Source: Salvelinus alpinus (Eukaryota; Chordata; Actinopteri; Salmoniformes; Salmonidae). From it: a stretch of 64,000 nucleotides of DNA. Below the pieces are notes generated by a model. It saw only the letters and a list, made by a program, of their open reading frames with translations, was not told where the DNA came from and did not search any database. The stretch is taken from assembly GCF_045679555.1 (NCBI RefSeq), contig NC_092091.1, positions 17,854,572-17,918,571 on the forward strand, written 5' to 3'. Below, in pieces: positions 1 through 15,886 of this stretch. The translations under genes and the position numbers were made by a program. Position 1 is the first letter of the stretch. Each line of letters opens with the position of its first letter.

Positions 1-1520
1 CACTTGGGATTGCAGACTGTCTGAGAGCTGCTGGTTTTCACACTGTCATTGTGGAGCCGTCTGTCTTTTCATCCTCCTGCCCTGTAGGTCTGAGAGCAGG
101 GGGAACAGCAAACTGGTATGAACCTGTCAGAAAGGACGACAGTTAGTGCCATTATGAGACTGCAGTCTGCACTCCTCGATTCCATGTGTTTTATTGATGA
201 GGTTTCGACCCAGGTCTGACCTAATGAAGACCAAAGGGGTTCAAACATCCATAAAATACATCAGAGAATATCGATTGCAGTGTAAAAACATGGCCTTTCA
301 GCAAAGGTGCTTTACTGTAGTTCTGTACTTCTGAGTGCGATGAGCTGTATTTCTCAAGAATTCAAACCAGTGGCTGCCATTTTGGCAGTGAATGATGACA
401 GAGAGATATTCATTTGGGAAGAGTCAGAGTCGGTTGGGGAGGGGGAGAGAGCGTAAGTAAGGAGACAGGTGTACCACACACTGTCGAGTGCACGGGCCAT
501 AAAAATGCTCTCCTCAGCAGTTCCTTTGAAACACACACTGCCCTGATGCCTTCACTTTCAGTCCAAATAAGTGTAGATTTTACAACGCTCTTCCAGCCCG
601 TCTTGCTATCGCTGCACAGCCTTTGCAGGAGTGGAAGGATAAGACTGACTTCTCCTCCGTTGTCCATACTGCACAGTGCCATGTCCTCTCCCTGACCCCT
701 GTGGCATGACAGGTCAGGGGCTGTCATGTAGCTGGCTGGGATGGCCTGTCCACAACTCCACCCCACACCCTGATGGGAGGGCCAGGGAGTCATCTCTTTT
801 CCATTGCAGACAGACAGACAACTCCCTGCTTTGAGGTCTATCGAGACATCAGTGGCTTAATTAACAGTGAGTGTGAGACAAGTTACAGAGTAAATTACAA
901 ATGTGTTTCTAAAAGTTTTGGGGGCGATACTCTAAAATATGGTATGGAGTCTTCAACAGAGCAGCTCAGTTTACAAATGGAAATGCTGTTTAGTTTAATT
1001 TTATATTTTAGTTTTTCTCCAAATGTATGTTAATTACACCCATGTAGGTTACGGCACAGAACTTGTACACCATAGAACCGTAATGCAAAATGGTATGATA
1101 TTTTAATTTACCTTTATATTATTGTACAACGATAAAATAAAATGTACTGTGATGTAATGCAATAGCCCTGTTGTTAATAGTAAACATTGAACTGCTCACC
1201 AAAACATTGCCACGTTTCCTCACGTGGATTTTCATCCAACAGTATCATTCTGTAAATCTATTGTGGTACAGAAATCAAACAGTCTGATCCATTTCAACTG
1301 CGATATTTCCTCAATGAAATGACCTCATTCTGGAGGTGTTGTTAACACTGGAGTAATGTTACTGCTGTAATTGATTCCACTGCCCCAGTAGAACCGTGCT
1401 CAGTACTGTTAGAGCAGCAGCTGGTAGAAACTTTACTGAAACAGCAGCTACATTGGACCGGCTGCTACACAGTTTCTTATGCATCTGTTACTTTCATTAG
1501 TTTCACTGGTGAGAGTGTGT
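1..1520. other. Single-copy-looking noncoding sequence
   Basis: No exon, repeat family or RNA gene was recognised. The open frames at 410-793 are short, overlap on both strands and resemble no family known to me. Probably intron or intergenic. Confidence 0.5.
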
Positions 1521-2256
1521 CTGGGATCAGTCCTGTTCTGTGTCCCAGCCCTCTGGGATCAGTCCTGTTCTGTGTCCCAGCCCTCTGGGATCAGTCCTGT
1601 TCTGTGTCCCAGCCCTCTGGGATCAGTCCTGTTCTGTGTCCCAGCCCTCTGGGATCAGTCCTGTTCTGTGTCCCAGCCCTCTGGGATCAGTCCTGTTCTG
1701 TGTCCCAGCCCTCTGGGATCAGTCCTGTTCTGTGTCCCAGCCCTCTGGGATCAGTCCTGTTCTGTGTCCCAGCCCTCTGGGATCAGTCCTGTTCTGTGTC
1801 CCAGCCCTCTGGGATCAGTCCTGTTCTGTGTCCCAGCCCTCTGGGATCAGTCCTGTTCTGTGTCCCAGCCCTCTGGGATCAGTCCTGTTCTGTGTCCCAG
1901 CCCTCTGGGATCAGTCCTGTTCTGTGTCCCAGCCCTCTGGGATCAGTCCTGTTCTGTGTCCCAGCCCTCTGGGATCAGTCCTGTTCTGTGTCCCAGCCCT
2001 CTGGGATCAGTCCTGTTCTGTGTCCCAGCCCTCTGGGATCAGTCCTGTTCTGTGTCCCAGCCCTCTGGGATCAGTCCTGTTCTGTGTCCCAGCCCTCTGG
2101 GATCAGTCCTGTTCTGTGTCCCAGCCCTCTGGGATCAGTCCTGTTCTGTGTCCCAGCCCTCTGGGATCAGTCCTGTTCTGTGTCCCAGCCCTCTGGGATC
2201 AGTCCTGTTCTGTGTCCCAGCCCTCTGGGATCAGTCCTGTTCTGTGTCCCAGCCCT
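1521..2256. repeat. 32-bp minisatellite, 23 apparently perfect copies
   Basis: Unit starts CTGGGATCAGTCCTGTTCTG and repeats every 32 bp, with unit starts running from 1521 to 2225. I saw no variant between copies. Each unit carries the inverted pair CTGGGA/TCCCAG around 16 nt, so it can fold as a small hairpin. Because 32 is not a multiple of 3 and the unit has no stop in any + frame, all three + frames stay open (about 250-266 codons) with the same 32-residue periodic peptide. This is a by-product of the array, not evidence of a gene. Confidence 0.97.
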
Positions 2257-3786
2257 CTGTACTCTAATGAAGCCACGTCAGGTTGAGAGAACGGGAGTGT
2301 ATCTGCCAAGACAGTGAGTGATTGAGGCTTTGTTAATGTCCTAGGGAGACAGTAAGCACAGGGTGTGTGTTACTAGATAGAGAAAGAGCATGAAGAGTGT
2401 GTGCGTGTTAAGAGGTGTGTGTTATGATGCAGCGACAGCAAACAGGGAGTGTGTGTGACCGAAGTAGAGGAAAAGCACATGGAGAGTGTGTAAAGGAGAG
2501 CGAGAGAGTGTGAGGAGCGGCGATTAGGTGCGCCGGGTTCGGCTGGAGCCAGAAAATCCTCTCGCCGTCTTCTCGCCCCAGTCTGTGCCGGTAAAGGCAC
2601 TGTGATGTTGCACAGAGTTGTCCTCGGCCTCGTTGGCGGTGGGCAGAGGCCCCTACATCACCAGGCTAGCGCCAGGCTCGCCCGCTCTTGGCTTGGCACA
2701 CAGGAATAATAAAAGTGAGTGGCCCAGGCTGTAGGCTATGTGAAGGGTGTGTTAGCAGCTAGCAGACCTCTCCTCCTCAGAGGACCACAGCAGGCAGAGG
2801 GGGAGCTCAGGTATGTAAGAGCCCATAGCCCCATACTCACACAGGCTGGTGGTGCTGGTCAAGTGCACAGATGGGGAAAGGAGAATTGACTTGTATTGTT
2901 ACGCTTCACCAGGTCAGGAGACTTTTGTCTTAGTGCTTTTCTGTTGTCGTTTCTTCTTTGAATTTATGTATGTTACTGAAAGTTAAGGTTGGTTGATTTT
3001 TCTTTGTAAGAATGTGCATTATCTTTGAAATATGTATTTGTAAATGTGTTATATTGCATCATATCAATGATTATCACTGTTAAATGTTTAGATTTAGCTG
3101 AGTATGGGCAACAAGGCCTAATATAATGGTAATTTTAAATGATTCTAAAGGCCAGTGATATTTCAAATCATATGAGCTTAGATCACATTTAAACAAAATA
3201 GAATCGGATAAAATAACAATGTTATCTTCATTGTAAAAACCTAACTCATATCTATCCATTTAATACTACTGTAGAATTGAACATGCAACTCACGTGACAA
3301 AGGCAGTATAGGGCATTTTTCAATTAGAATTTCATGTTAACCGTTCTGCTCAAGGTCAAGATCAATTCATTTTGAACTGAACCCTGAAATATTATAGCCC
3401 TTTTTATGGTGAGGAGCTCTGATTCTGACCTCTGCTGTAGTGGTGTGTCTGTACTCTCCACATAATGTCTGCTTGCTGAAGGGCCATGAGAAGTAGTCCT
3501 GACTCGTTGTAATCTGGGTGTCGCCCCGTTTATGAAGGTTGTCCATTCTGAGGCCTGATATCGGATAGGGTCCATTTTGTATTGCAAGCTCCCAAGCTTT
3601 CTCTCCCTCCCTCCCTCTCTCTCCTTCTCTCTTTCTCTCAGATTCCGGTGAGACACTGCGAGGTGAGTTTAGCGCTGATGGAATATCATATCTGTTTGTC
3701 TTGTTCTTACTTATTGAAAACCATCTACTTTACATTAAGTCACTGTGTTTATTTGTGTGTTTATATGTTTAATTATACAATAATAT
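2257..3786. other. Noncoding, with a GC-richer patch at 2500-2815
   Basis: The segment 2500-2815 is richer in CpG and GC than its surroundings. It contains acceptor-like pyrimidine-AG sites (about 2581 and 2780) and a donor-like CAG/GTATGT at 2810/2811, so it could hold a noncoding exon; this is inference only. A pyrimidine tract lies at about 3598-3640. The rest is AT-rich without recognised features. Confidence 0.3.
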
Positions 3787-3866
3787 ACCAAATCAAATCA
3801 CATTTTATTGGTCACATACACGGGTTTAGCAGATGTTATTGCGGGTGTAGCGAAATGCTTGTATAT
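3787..3866 (-). mobile_element. LINE 3'-end fragment
   Basis: Begins CAAATCAAATCACATTTTATT and continues into the 'ggtcaca...agcagatgtta...gtagcgaaatgcttgt' block also seen at about 28500-28570. It reads as the reverse complement of a LINE 3' untranslated tail, severely 5'-truncated. Confidence 0.75.
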
Positions 3867-4024
3867 GTGTAAGATATGAAGGTATGTATTAGAGCCTCCG
3901 TATTAGCTTCTGATTCAAGTTTTTGCATACAAAGGTGACTAAACACCAGCTAAATGCTACTGAAGTTGGATGATGAATTGGCAATCGACAATATAGTCTG
4001 CAAAATAATGTTTTTGTAATAATG

Positions 4025-4271
4025 TACAGGTGTAAATCTTAATTTGATCACCCTGTTGCAGGCTATCCTGCGATGTGTATTTAAGGTTTAAAAAGGCTTC
4101 TGAAGTTTGTAATTTCCACAAATTTCAAACTTGATTGTTCTATACTAAAAATGTATAAACTCCTACAAAAATGGCCATTAATTATAATTCACATAATAAT
4201 TCAAATGTCCTGTTGTTGCATGATTATTTTCCTGCTGTAGCAAACTGGCTCAAATTAAGATCTTTCATATG
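4025..4271. mobile_element. MITE with about 22-bp terminal inverted repeats
   Basis: The left end ACAGGTGTAAATCTTAATTT is inverted at the right end as TCAAATTAAGATCTTTCATA, allowing a few mismatches. About 247 bp long with no coding content. I recall the same short element as common in salmonid introns. Superfamily not assigned. Confidence 0.7.
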
Positions 4272-5305
4272 ATATAGATTTAAGTAAAATTACTTATCTT
4301 AAATATTTCCCTGAAAATAAAATAGTAAAATAGTTGAATTACTATTCTCCGAAATACTCAATGCATAAAAACCATAACAAGATGACATTAATCTTCATGA
4401 CTCTTGAATCTTGTAAGTTATTCCCACATACTTTGACCTTGACTTCTAATTCGAAACTTCAAATTTATGAAAGCATCTCTGTGTGAAGAAAGCATCAATA
4501 CAATAATCACATAGCTCATTGTTTAAGGACCATAGCATATTGGTTTGCTGGGATTTCACAGATCAATACATTCAGATATACAGATGTAGATGTTAAAGTG
4601 TTAAATCTTACTTATAAAAGGTTCATACTTTTTACATTATAAGTGAATATGTATCATTTGCAGCCTTGCTTACTGTGTCAAATGATACTGTTTCATAAAT
4701 TCAATGATTATTTTCTACTTGTTAATGTATTATTTAAATTAAAGAGAGTGTTACTTGTTGCTTAGCAGGTGCATTGGAAAAGTGAAACAGTTATTCAAAG
4801 AAAATAAGTTGGCGTGGAAGTAAATGAGTGATACTTTGCCAGAGTGGTGTGTGCGAGCTTATTTCCTTTGAATACATTTTTTATTGGAAAAATATGCTAT
4901 TTTGATATTTCAAAATCCTCTTTCAATATAATTGACGTATAAATAATTTGTTCCCATCTTTTTTGAAATTCTGATCATGGGAAAATGCTTAACCTTCTTG
5001 TTGGCAGACACATTACTTATGACTTCCATTTTAGCTTAAAAAAAAATGTAAATCACAATGTTTGATTGTAGATGAAGGACTTGCTATATTGCAGTTTATT
5101 ATTGCATCATTTGTTACAATTACACGCAGATGCACCTGATTTTAATTCTACATGTGGTTGACAAATTTTGACAGATTCTTTTGAATAGCCCAATTTAAGT
5201 TTGAAGTTATTCTTCTTACCTGGTTGATATTCACTTTTGATTTGTAATATCAGTTATTATCTAATCAATGCACTTCCAATTATGTATTCATTCTATATTA
5301 ATCAT
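4272..5305. other. AT-rich noncoding sequence
   Basis: No exon, repeat or RNA gene recognised. Confidence 0.4.
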
Positions 5306-5536
5306 ATAGTACCCCCTGTATATAGCCTCACTATTGTTATTTTACTGCTGCCATTGAATTTTTTGTTACTTTTATTTTCAATTTTTTACTTATCAATTTT
5401 TTACTTAACGCTTATTTTTATTAAAACTTCTTGAAGCATGGTTGGTTAAGAGCTTGTAAGTAAGCATTTCACTGTAAGGTCTACACCTGTTGTATGCGGC
5501 GCATGTGACAAATACAATTTGATTTGATTTGATTTG
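5306..5536 (+). mobile_element. LINE 3' untranslated tail
   Basis: Starts near TACCCCCTGTATATAGCCTC and ends 'cttgtaagtaagcatttcac...gcgcatgtgacaaata' followed by the short tandem ATTTG tail at 5516-5536. The same 3' end closes the longer LINE copy at 50819-51038. Only the 3' end survives, as is typical of 5'-truncated target-primed integration. Confidence 0.8.
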
Positions 5537-6780
<1,244 letters not shown>

Positions 6781-7228
6781 TATCCTTACACATAAACAGA
6801 GAGGGAGAGTGGCGGTCGCAGTCAGCTGCCTGAGGTGACGGGCCAGAGGTCAGGGGTGTTAATAAGACGTGATGTGTAGACCCTGTGAGTGACGTCCCTC
6901 GGGGATAATCCCCTATTCAGCATTAGTTAATGTGTTAGTCATCTTTACCTTCTTAAAGCAAACAGCACTGGGTTCCTCATTGGGCCTCCCGTATAACACT
7001 TTTGACCCCAGGGTCATGGCCTTTGTTCCCTGCTCGATGGGGAGTGCCCTCAGAGGTCAGGTGTAATAGAGAAGTTGTTTAGACACGTGCCGGGTTGAAG
7101 CAAGACCACCTCATAGACTCACTCGGCCCCTGTTCCTAGAGAGGGAGACCAAGTCTTTCATCCCTGCGTACTTGGGGCCATCCGGCCTTGTGGGTTGGTG
7201 CTATCCTCCTGATTAGCTTCCTATAAAA

Positions 7229-7628
7229 CAGGGTCCCCAATTACGTTCAGTCACGGGACAATTTTTCCTTGAGTGGATGGTCGGGGGGCCGGAACATGGT
7301 TACAAATAATTTGTAGACTGCAAATTGAACGCAAGAATCCCAAACAGACAAAGTATTTGACAAAAACAGAATCATTTCAAACCTTGATTACATTGGGATA
7401 CGATCACATACTGTATGCCTCTGTTTATTCGTGGGAATACTTGGGAACAGATTTCCTAAATTAAAATCACTTTAAGCTGATTTCCTGGTGATTTTACAGT
7501 CTTTTATGTCCAACAATGAAAATTATATAGTTTTTATTTTGTATTATTATTTTTATATATTTGTATTATTTTTGATCAGAAAAACCAAATAAAATCACCC
7601 GAAGCAGGCCGCCTGTTTTGGAACCCTG
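7229..7628. mobile_element. Non-autonomous hAT-type transposon, 400 bp
   Basis: The ends are inverted (CAGGGTCCCCAA at left, TTGGAACCCTG at right) and are flanked by 8-bp sequences CTATAAAA (7221-7228) and CTATAGAA (7629-7636), 7/8 matching. That fits the 8-bp duplication of hAT insertions. No transposase coding remains; the interior is AT-rich. I recall this as a recurrent salmonid repeat family. Confidence 0.8.
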
Positions 7629-10600
7629 CTATAGAATATCAATTGTTTCTGTGTGATGTGTCAGCTGTATGTGCCTGGTATCCTGATTCATTGCAGTTTC
7701 TGATCCTGCACAGTCAGAAATCTGGCTTGTACTCCTGTTGGTGGTTAATGGGTAAAGGAGTGTAGATCATGTTTGCCTATGCGGTGCTACTGCCCACTGC
7801 AATTTCATATTCCTCAGCCTTCCTTTCCTGGCTGTTTCCTGTATTTCTAGACACTAAAGACAAGCAAACAGGATCCTAATCATGTGTCCTTGACTCTCCT
7901 TATGTGACCTACATGGAATACCAATTGTTAGGTATGACAGCTTTGAAAAATGGTGTACAGAGACCTTGTGACTGTTACTCTGTGACTCCAAATTATGTAT
8001 AAAAATGATGGAGCACAAAACGTTTTAGAGCGAGACAAAAAACAACAACATTTCAATGAGATAAATCAGAGAATGCAATGATTATGCCCCCTGTGCAGAA
8101 AATAAAGATGTAGTGTTGTACATAGATCTATCTTGTCTTTCTTTTGCAAAGATAATTTGTTGCATTTAGTTTGACCTTCCCTTGGCCGACCCTTTTATTT
8201 AGTTAATTACTCATAACACATGAGAGAAGTGAGAATCCAACAGCCTACATTTTGCATGATCAGGAATTCTTATTATTCCAAAATAAACATTTGATGTATT
8301 ACATATTTTTTGTTTACCATGATAAGATCCAACATGCATACTAACAAAAGTAATAATTTTCTGTAAGACCAGTTGGAGAAAATGACATTTGCATGATCTG
8401 TTTTTACCATAAATACTAGTGATATACTACTGGTTAACATTGAATGTATTTATTTATCGGTACAGCAACTACATATGAAATTGTTGGATACTATTTTAGT
8501 TGTTTTGTCATAGATTTTAAGTTATCTAAGACCACATAGCAATTTTCATATTGATTGTGCTTAATTTTTTCTGTTGAATTATGAGTTTTTTATTCCAAAT
8601 ATTTCCTTACAAATGTATAAGCAGCTAGTCGATTTAAGAGTTAAAAGACAAGACAGAGACAAAATGTGTGAGGATTTTTCCTGGAGTCGTTATAGTTCAC
8701 TTTTTTACAAAATGTGTAGTACGGGAATACAAGGTTAAGTTTTGAATGTATCACAATACTTTACAATTGTGAATGAAGCCTGCAAATGACATGGCAGCGT
8801 CCGCCATTTTAATACAAATGTCCTTGAATAGACTGAATGACTGAATCGGTATTCACGTGTCGATAGCTAAGCCACATTTACTGACGTGTTAGTTAACTTC
8901 CTACTCTGACCATTCTCTCCTTCACATCCACTGTAGTGAGATGTGGATTTGTAGCATTTCAAAACCAGGAACATAGCTTTGACTAACAGGTTGGATATTT
9001 AATTTAAACTTTATTAACCATTTAATCTATTGTGATATTATCTAAAGATTCTACGAGTTAATGCTGATTGAGATACATAGCATTCCATAGCATATCGTAA
9101 TTATTAACAATAGGGTTAAGAAATCCCTTCAAATATACTACAGAAGGAATAGTTACATTTACCTCCCTGTCCTCCCTCCAAGCTATTTTTCTGTTGTACT
9201 AGGACATGTTTTTTTAATGGTATTGTTTGCCAAAGTTCTTATACACACCTGTGTAAGAAAGCATTCCTTAAAAAATATCTAAGTTAAAAAAATATTAAAA
9301 CGTGTCATCTTAAAATTGCTTAATTTATTATTTGAAAAGTGTTTAAAGAAAGCATGGTTAAAGTAATTTACACAACTTAAAATATAATAATTACATATAT
9401 AATTACATATATAAATACATTTTTAAATATAATTCATGACAGACAAATGCAACCAGAGTAGAGAAGAGGGGAACGAGGTAGAGGCACACAGTCGTAAAAG
9501 TTGGCATCCTCCCAAAACCAAAACCCTATCCTCAAGTGAACTTCTTGCAAATGCTGTGCTACATGCACACTAAGCTAACTTATTACTACAGACCGTTCCA
9601 AACCAACAACTAAAACAAACTCATAGTTCCATGTCCATTTCCCCCACTGTCTGTCCTCTACTGAAACTGAGCAGGATTGTGCATACAAAAATACATATTC
9701 TTAATATATATCTACAATATCCACAAACTGTATGTTTAAACCTATATGTTTCAACCCAAAGATGTGAGTTTTTCAATTGGTTAAAACGCATGGCGAGATG
9801 TGACGTGAAGCTGCAGTGCTTTGGATTGGGTTCTAGGGTTTTAGGGTTCTAGCTCATTCCAATGCAGACACATCCAACCCATTTTGTGTCATTTTTTAAA
9901 AAGAAGACTAGAGAGACTGTTAATAACGCCCGAACTTGGTTGCAACATGTCTTCAGTAAGTAAATACAAACAATGTTTTTTCCCTCTGCAGGTCCATTGA
10001 ATGTGGCCACCTGTGTCTTATTGAACCTTGTCATGAAGAGAGGAGGAGAGGAGAGAGTCCTCGGAGTGAGCTAGCGGAGGAGCCTCCGGTCGGTCGGGTG
10101 TTGCTGTTCTAACGAGGGAGAGAGAAAAAGCCAGCGATGAAAGGAACCGGGTGGCTGTGTTAGGAAAAGTACCCCTCACAGACTCACTCCGCAGACAAGA
10201 CGGGAACCCTGCAGCAGCAGCCATGTTGGGTAGTTTTGTCTGAGCTAACCTAACAGCATAAATGTCTTCCACAAACCAACAGAAGGTTACACAGTAAAAG
10301 CAGCAAAATGAGAGTTTTCCCCACCTTTCCGTTCTGCTAGGGATGCAGTCCCCTGCTCTCCTCCTTTACTTCTCATGTGGCATTAAAGACACAAGACATC
10401 AAAATAAGTCCTCAAGAGGAGACATGCAGAGATTTTACACGTTTCCTTTTTCTGGCTTTCTCTCTTTTTAGACCTCCTGATACTTCGGGGAGAGAGAGGG
10501 GGAGACGCGTGAGCCCAGCCTTTGCCGTTTTTTGGAACCAGAGCCAAAAGAGGCAGGAAGTTGTTTTACAATAGCCTTACAGTAATCTGCCACAAATGGA

Positions 10601-11480
10601 AAAAGCCAAATGCTGGTCACAGAGTGGAGAAGGTGGCGGGACAGAGAGAGAGAGAAGCGGGGAGAGAGGAAAGGAGAGAAGGAGCATAAAAAACTGAGAC
10701 AGGCAGACACGTGAATCAAAAGAATAATCAGTATGAACTAAGATGGAGGACTGGTCTGCCATGTTGTTTTGTAGTCCTGTAGTACATAATTGTGTGTGTG
10801 TTTGTGTGTGTGTGTATGTGTGTGTGTCTGTGTGTGTGTGTGTGCGCGCACGTTCGCTCACACAGCAGGGTTTAGGGAGGGTGGAGCGTGTCACGATGCA
10901 GGACTCTAGACGATTCTAGGGTAAGGGATACTTTAGACCCAAATACACTCAACAATCTTTTCCTATTGGTTTTAAATATGATATGTTTTTAGTCAGTACA
11001 GCTGTAGTTCCTGGGTTATTTGGATAAGCTATCCTCTGCCTTTATACCCAGGACAAATCAGAACCACTCGTGAATTCACCATCACATTGTAATCACGGCA
11101 GCTGTTTTTCTTCCAGAAAAGCAGTGAGGTCTCATACAGAATGGTTATCAGGCTTTTGACTCCTTGCCAAAATAGCTGTAAGGGTCGTGCAATGTTTAGC
11201 CCCTCGGAGTGATCGAGTCAGGGCAGGAGGAGGAGGGTCTTGCTGTACTGTAACTCTACAAACCCTGCTCCTACCCTGCCACGTGCTACACTACAGTATT
11301 ATACGCAAGTAGCTTATGTTTTTTGTCTTCTCCATGCTGCTTCCACGCTAGCTGCTGTGTCATGCTAAAGAGTTTATACTCTGTCTTTGAGTCGTGGCTG
11401 GCTGCAGAATGTGATCCAGACAGGCTGTTGCAGCTTGACGACAGAGAGAGCGCTATAGTACTCTAATGTACTGTACCAGA
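7629..11480. other. Mostly single-copy noncoding sequence
   Basis: No coding exon recognised. 9984-10270 is GC-richer with several CpGs and a GCCATGTTGG (YY1-like) motif, so it could be regulatory. A GT-rich patch lies at 10790-10845. No repeat family identified elsewhere. Confidence 0.4.
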
Positions 11481-11559
11481 TAAGGTTAATCATTTAACCT
11501 GCTCTCAGAAGTGTTGCATATTTCAAGTTCCTTATCCACTCTGAGTGTTTGTCTGTTGA

Positions 11560-12130
11560 TCTCTTTTCTCTCGCTTTTCTCCCTCTCTTTTCTCTCTCTT
11601 TTCTCTCTCCTCTCTCTTTTATCTCTCTCCTTCTCTCTCTCTATTTTCTCTCTCTTTTCTCTCTTATTTCTGCTCTTCTCTGTAGTTGATTGCCGGGGTG
11701 TAGCGTGTGCTAGTATGGCGTGAGTGTGTGCACTGCGTCTGCGCACTGCTGGAGGAGTGGATTTCTGTGTCATTCTTCCTCCTCTACCCCCTCCCACCCT
11801 TGCCTGCTTTCCGCCCTCCCACTCTCTCTCCCCTCTCTCTCTTTCTCTCTCTCTCTCTTTCCCTCTCGGCCTCCATCTCCCTTCCTTCATTCTCTCTCCC
11901 TCCCTCTCAAGTGCAAATACAGTTCCTTGCCGTGTTGGACGTGTGATCAAGAAGTGTCTGACTCTCGCGCTCCGCCGCACCTCCTATTTCATCATCACTT
12001 GAGATTTTCTCTCCTTCACTCTGCGCTTGCTATCTCCTCTCCTCTATCCTCGCTCCTCTTCTCTCTCCTCCTCTCCTCTCTCCTCCTCTCCTCTCTCCTC
12101 CTCTCTTCTCTCGCTCGCTCCCCTTCTCTC
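11560..12130. repeat. Long polypyrimidine-rich zone
   Basis: Three dense CT tracts (about 11565-11680, 11818-11915 and 12035-12130) on the + strand, separated by ordinary sequence with some CpG. The opposite strand is polypurine, giving the Arg/Glu-rich pseudo-frames seen there. Such homopurine/homopyrimidine tracts can adopt triplex (H-DNA) form and often sit near promoters. No gene is called. Confidence 0.75.
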
Positions 12131-13322
12131 AGCTCCAGCTGCATGCAAGGGAGAGACTCAGGCTCTGTGGGGAAGAAAAAAGAAAAAGAAAAGAAGTCTG
12201 CTGCTATTCCTGCAGTCAGGGCCTCCCCACAGCCCGCCCTTCCACAGAGGGACATTTTTTACTACTAGCTGGATTTTAACCCTCTGCCTCCAACTATCTG
12301 CACAGTGGCTCGGCAAAAACCTGGCAACAAGATGCTTTTTTGGGGCCTTTTCATAGTTTTGCGTGCCGATTTTTGCGGCAGTTTGTATCATGTTGTTATA
12401 TCTCCTATATGGTGTTATTTTTTTATCTGCATTGTTACCCAGAGTTGTGTATTTTTATGTGAAAGAGTTTCTGTTGGCGTTTCTTTTAAATATCATCTTA
12501 TTTTTGTCGTTGTTTCGTCGTTTTTGTCTCCCGCCACGTGATGGGCCTTCTTCCTCCTGGAGATGTGTGCGTATGGGCGCCATTCCATTTCTGCTGGGTT
12601 AAGCCCTCTTCTTCACACTCTTCCTCCTAGTGACTGTCTGTGGGTGACAAGCAGGAGAATGTGTTCAGTCTCTGAGCGTGTTGCACATCTGCGTGTTAAA
12701 GACATGCTCTTTGTGAGCGCCAGAAACTCTCTCACCTAAAAGTACTGCACCTTCCTCTTCTTCCTTGCTTTCACTGTGTCTTTCCCTCTCGCACCCTCTC
12801 TTTCCCTCCCTTGTTCTCTCTCTCCCTCTCTTTTGAATGATATGTTGGGCTGGAGCTCTTTCTGGGACAGGTGCCTCCCCCCAAAAAATGACAGAATAAT
12901 GCTGATTATTTTTTTATATTTTTTTTCAGCGAAAACATAAGAAGTGACCGTGATTTTGTGGCACCGATGCATGATTGAGTTAAGTATTATAACTGATTTC
13001 AGGGGCTGAGACAGCTTGGGAAATGGAGGTTTGAATACTTACTGTAACTGCACTTAGTCTGGTAACGAACACATTCGAGTTGGGAAGACAGAGGGAGGGA
13101 AGAAGGGAGGGAAGGGAGGGAGGGAGGGAGTGGGGTTCCTTTTTCAGACTGCTGAATTATTCATGTGGGCAGCCAAGGCTGTGATTGGACTGGTTGTGCT
13201 ATTTGCATGCATCAGACATGCTGTTTGTCTGTTTGCTAACATTCCTCATTCAAAGACTTGTTAACTAGCAGACGGCTTAGCTGGAGCCTTCCAGACAGCC
13301 TCATGGCCTCCTTTTGTTGCAG
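12131..13322. other. Noncoding sequence with a G-run tract
   Basis: 12240-12600 is T-rich and gives two overlapping hydrophobic frames that I do not accept as genes. 13085-13130 is a GGGA/GGGAGG tract with G-quadruplex potential. No exon recognised before 13323. Confidence 0.35.
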
Positions 13323-13601
13323 GCACGCCAGGCCTGGGCCCAGCCCATGGCGGCCAGGCGTGGTAGCAGCGGCCGTGGGTCTTTGCTGGGCTACGAGAGG
13401 GACTGCCTGGAGAGTCACTGGGCCTGCCTGCCTAGCTACCAGAGCTGCCAGGGACACAGAGGATGATGGCTTTCTGTTCTCCTCAACAGATACTGTATGT
13501 GGATCCTGCAGGAAAAAAAGAGAAGAAGAGAGAACCTGCTTAGAATTTCACCTCCGGATTCGGAATGTTTCGGAATCGCCTCTACTGTGGAATATCTGTA
13601 G
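13323..13601 (+). other. Candidate internal exon with a short ORF
   Basis: Preceded by an acceptor-like tract (ctccttttgttgcag) and followed by a donor-like TAG/GTAATA at 13601/13602. It is GC-richer than its neighbours. The frame entering at 13323 is open through an ATG at 13347 to TGA at 13464-13466, giving 39 codons from the ATG (MAARRGSSGRGS...). I do not recognise the peptide. It could be a noncoding exon of the let-7 host transcript, the last coding part of an unknown exon, or chance. Confidence 0.25.
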
Positions 13602-15540
<1,939 letters not shown>

Positions 15541-15886
15541 CCGGTAGAACGTGTAAAGCTGCACCGAAAATGTGAAAATGATTATTTCCTGTCAATTTCT
15601 AATAATTAACCATTGAATAAATGTTGCTAACTTGATAGTTAACTATCTTGCCTTATTACATGACTGTGTGTGTATCTGTGAACTGTATGTAAGCAGACAA
15701 CATACTTATTGTGTTGCAAAAAGAATGCCCCCGGCAAGTCTGTGTATTTGTACTTGAGCATTTGTACTTGAACTTGCATTTTCACTGGGATGTAGTGATG
15801 CTGGTCCTACAGATGCCATAGCATTTCAACATCATATCTGTATTTGCAGGGAAACCAAACTGAGGAGTAGTTTGTTATAGTGCTGT

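Noticed and set aside
1479-2317. Three overlapping 248-266-codon open frames
   Set aside because: Entirely the 32-bp perfect tandem repeat; openness in all frames is a property of the unit, and no signal, domain or splice context supports a protein.
11486-12268. Arg/Glu-rich and Ser/Leu-rich frames on both strands
   Set aside because: Translations of polypurine/polypyrimidine tracts.
12305-12602. Two overlapping hydrophobic frames (78 and 79 codons) that look like small membrane proteins
   Set aside because: Both come from T-rich DNA, which encodes Phe/Leu/Val in any frame. The second lacks an ATG, and no family is recognised.
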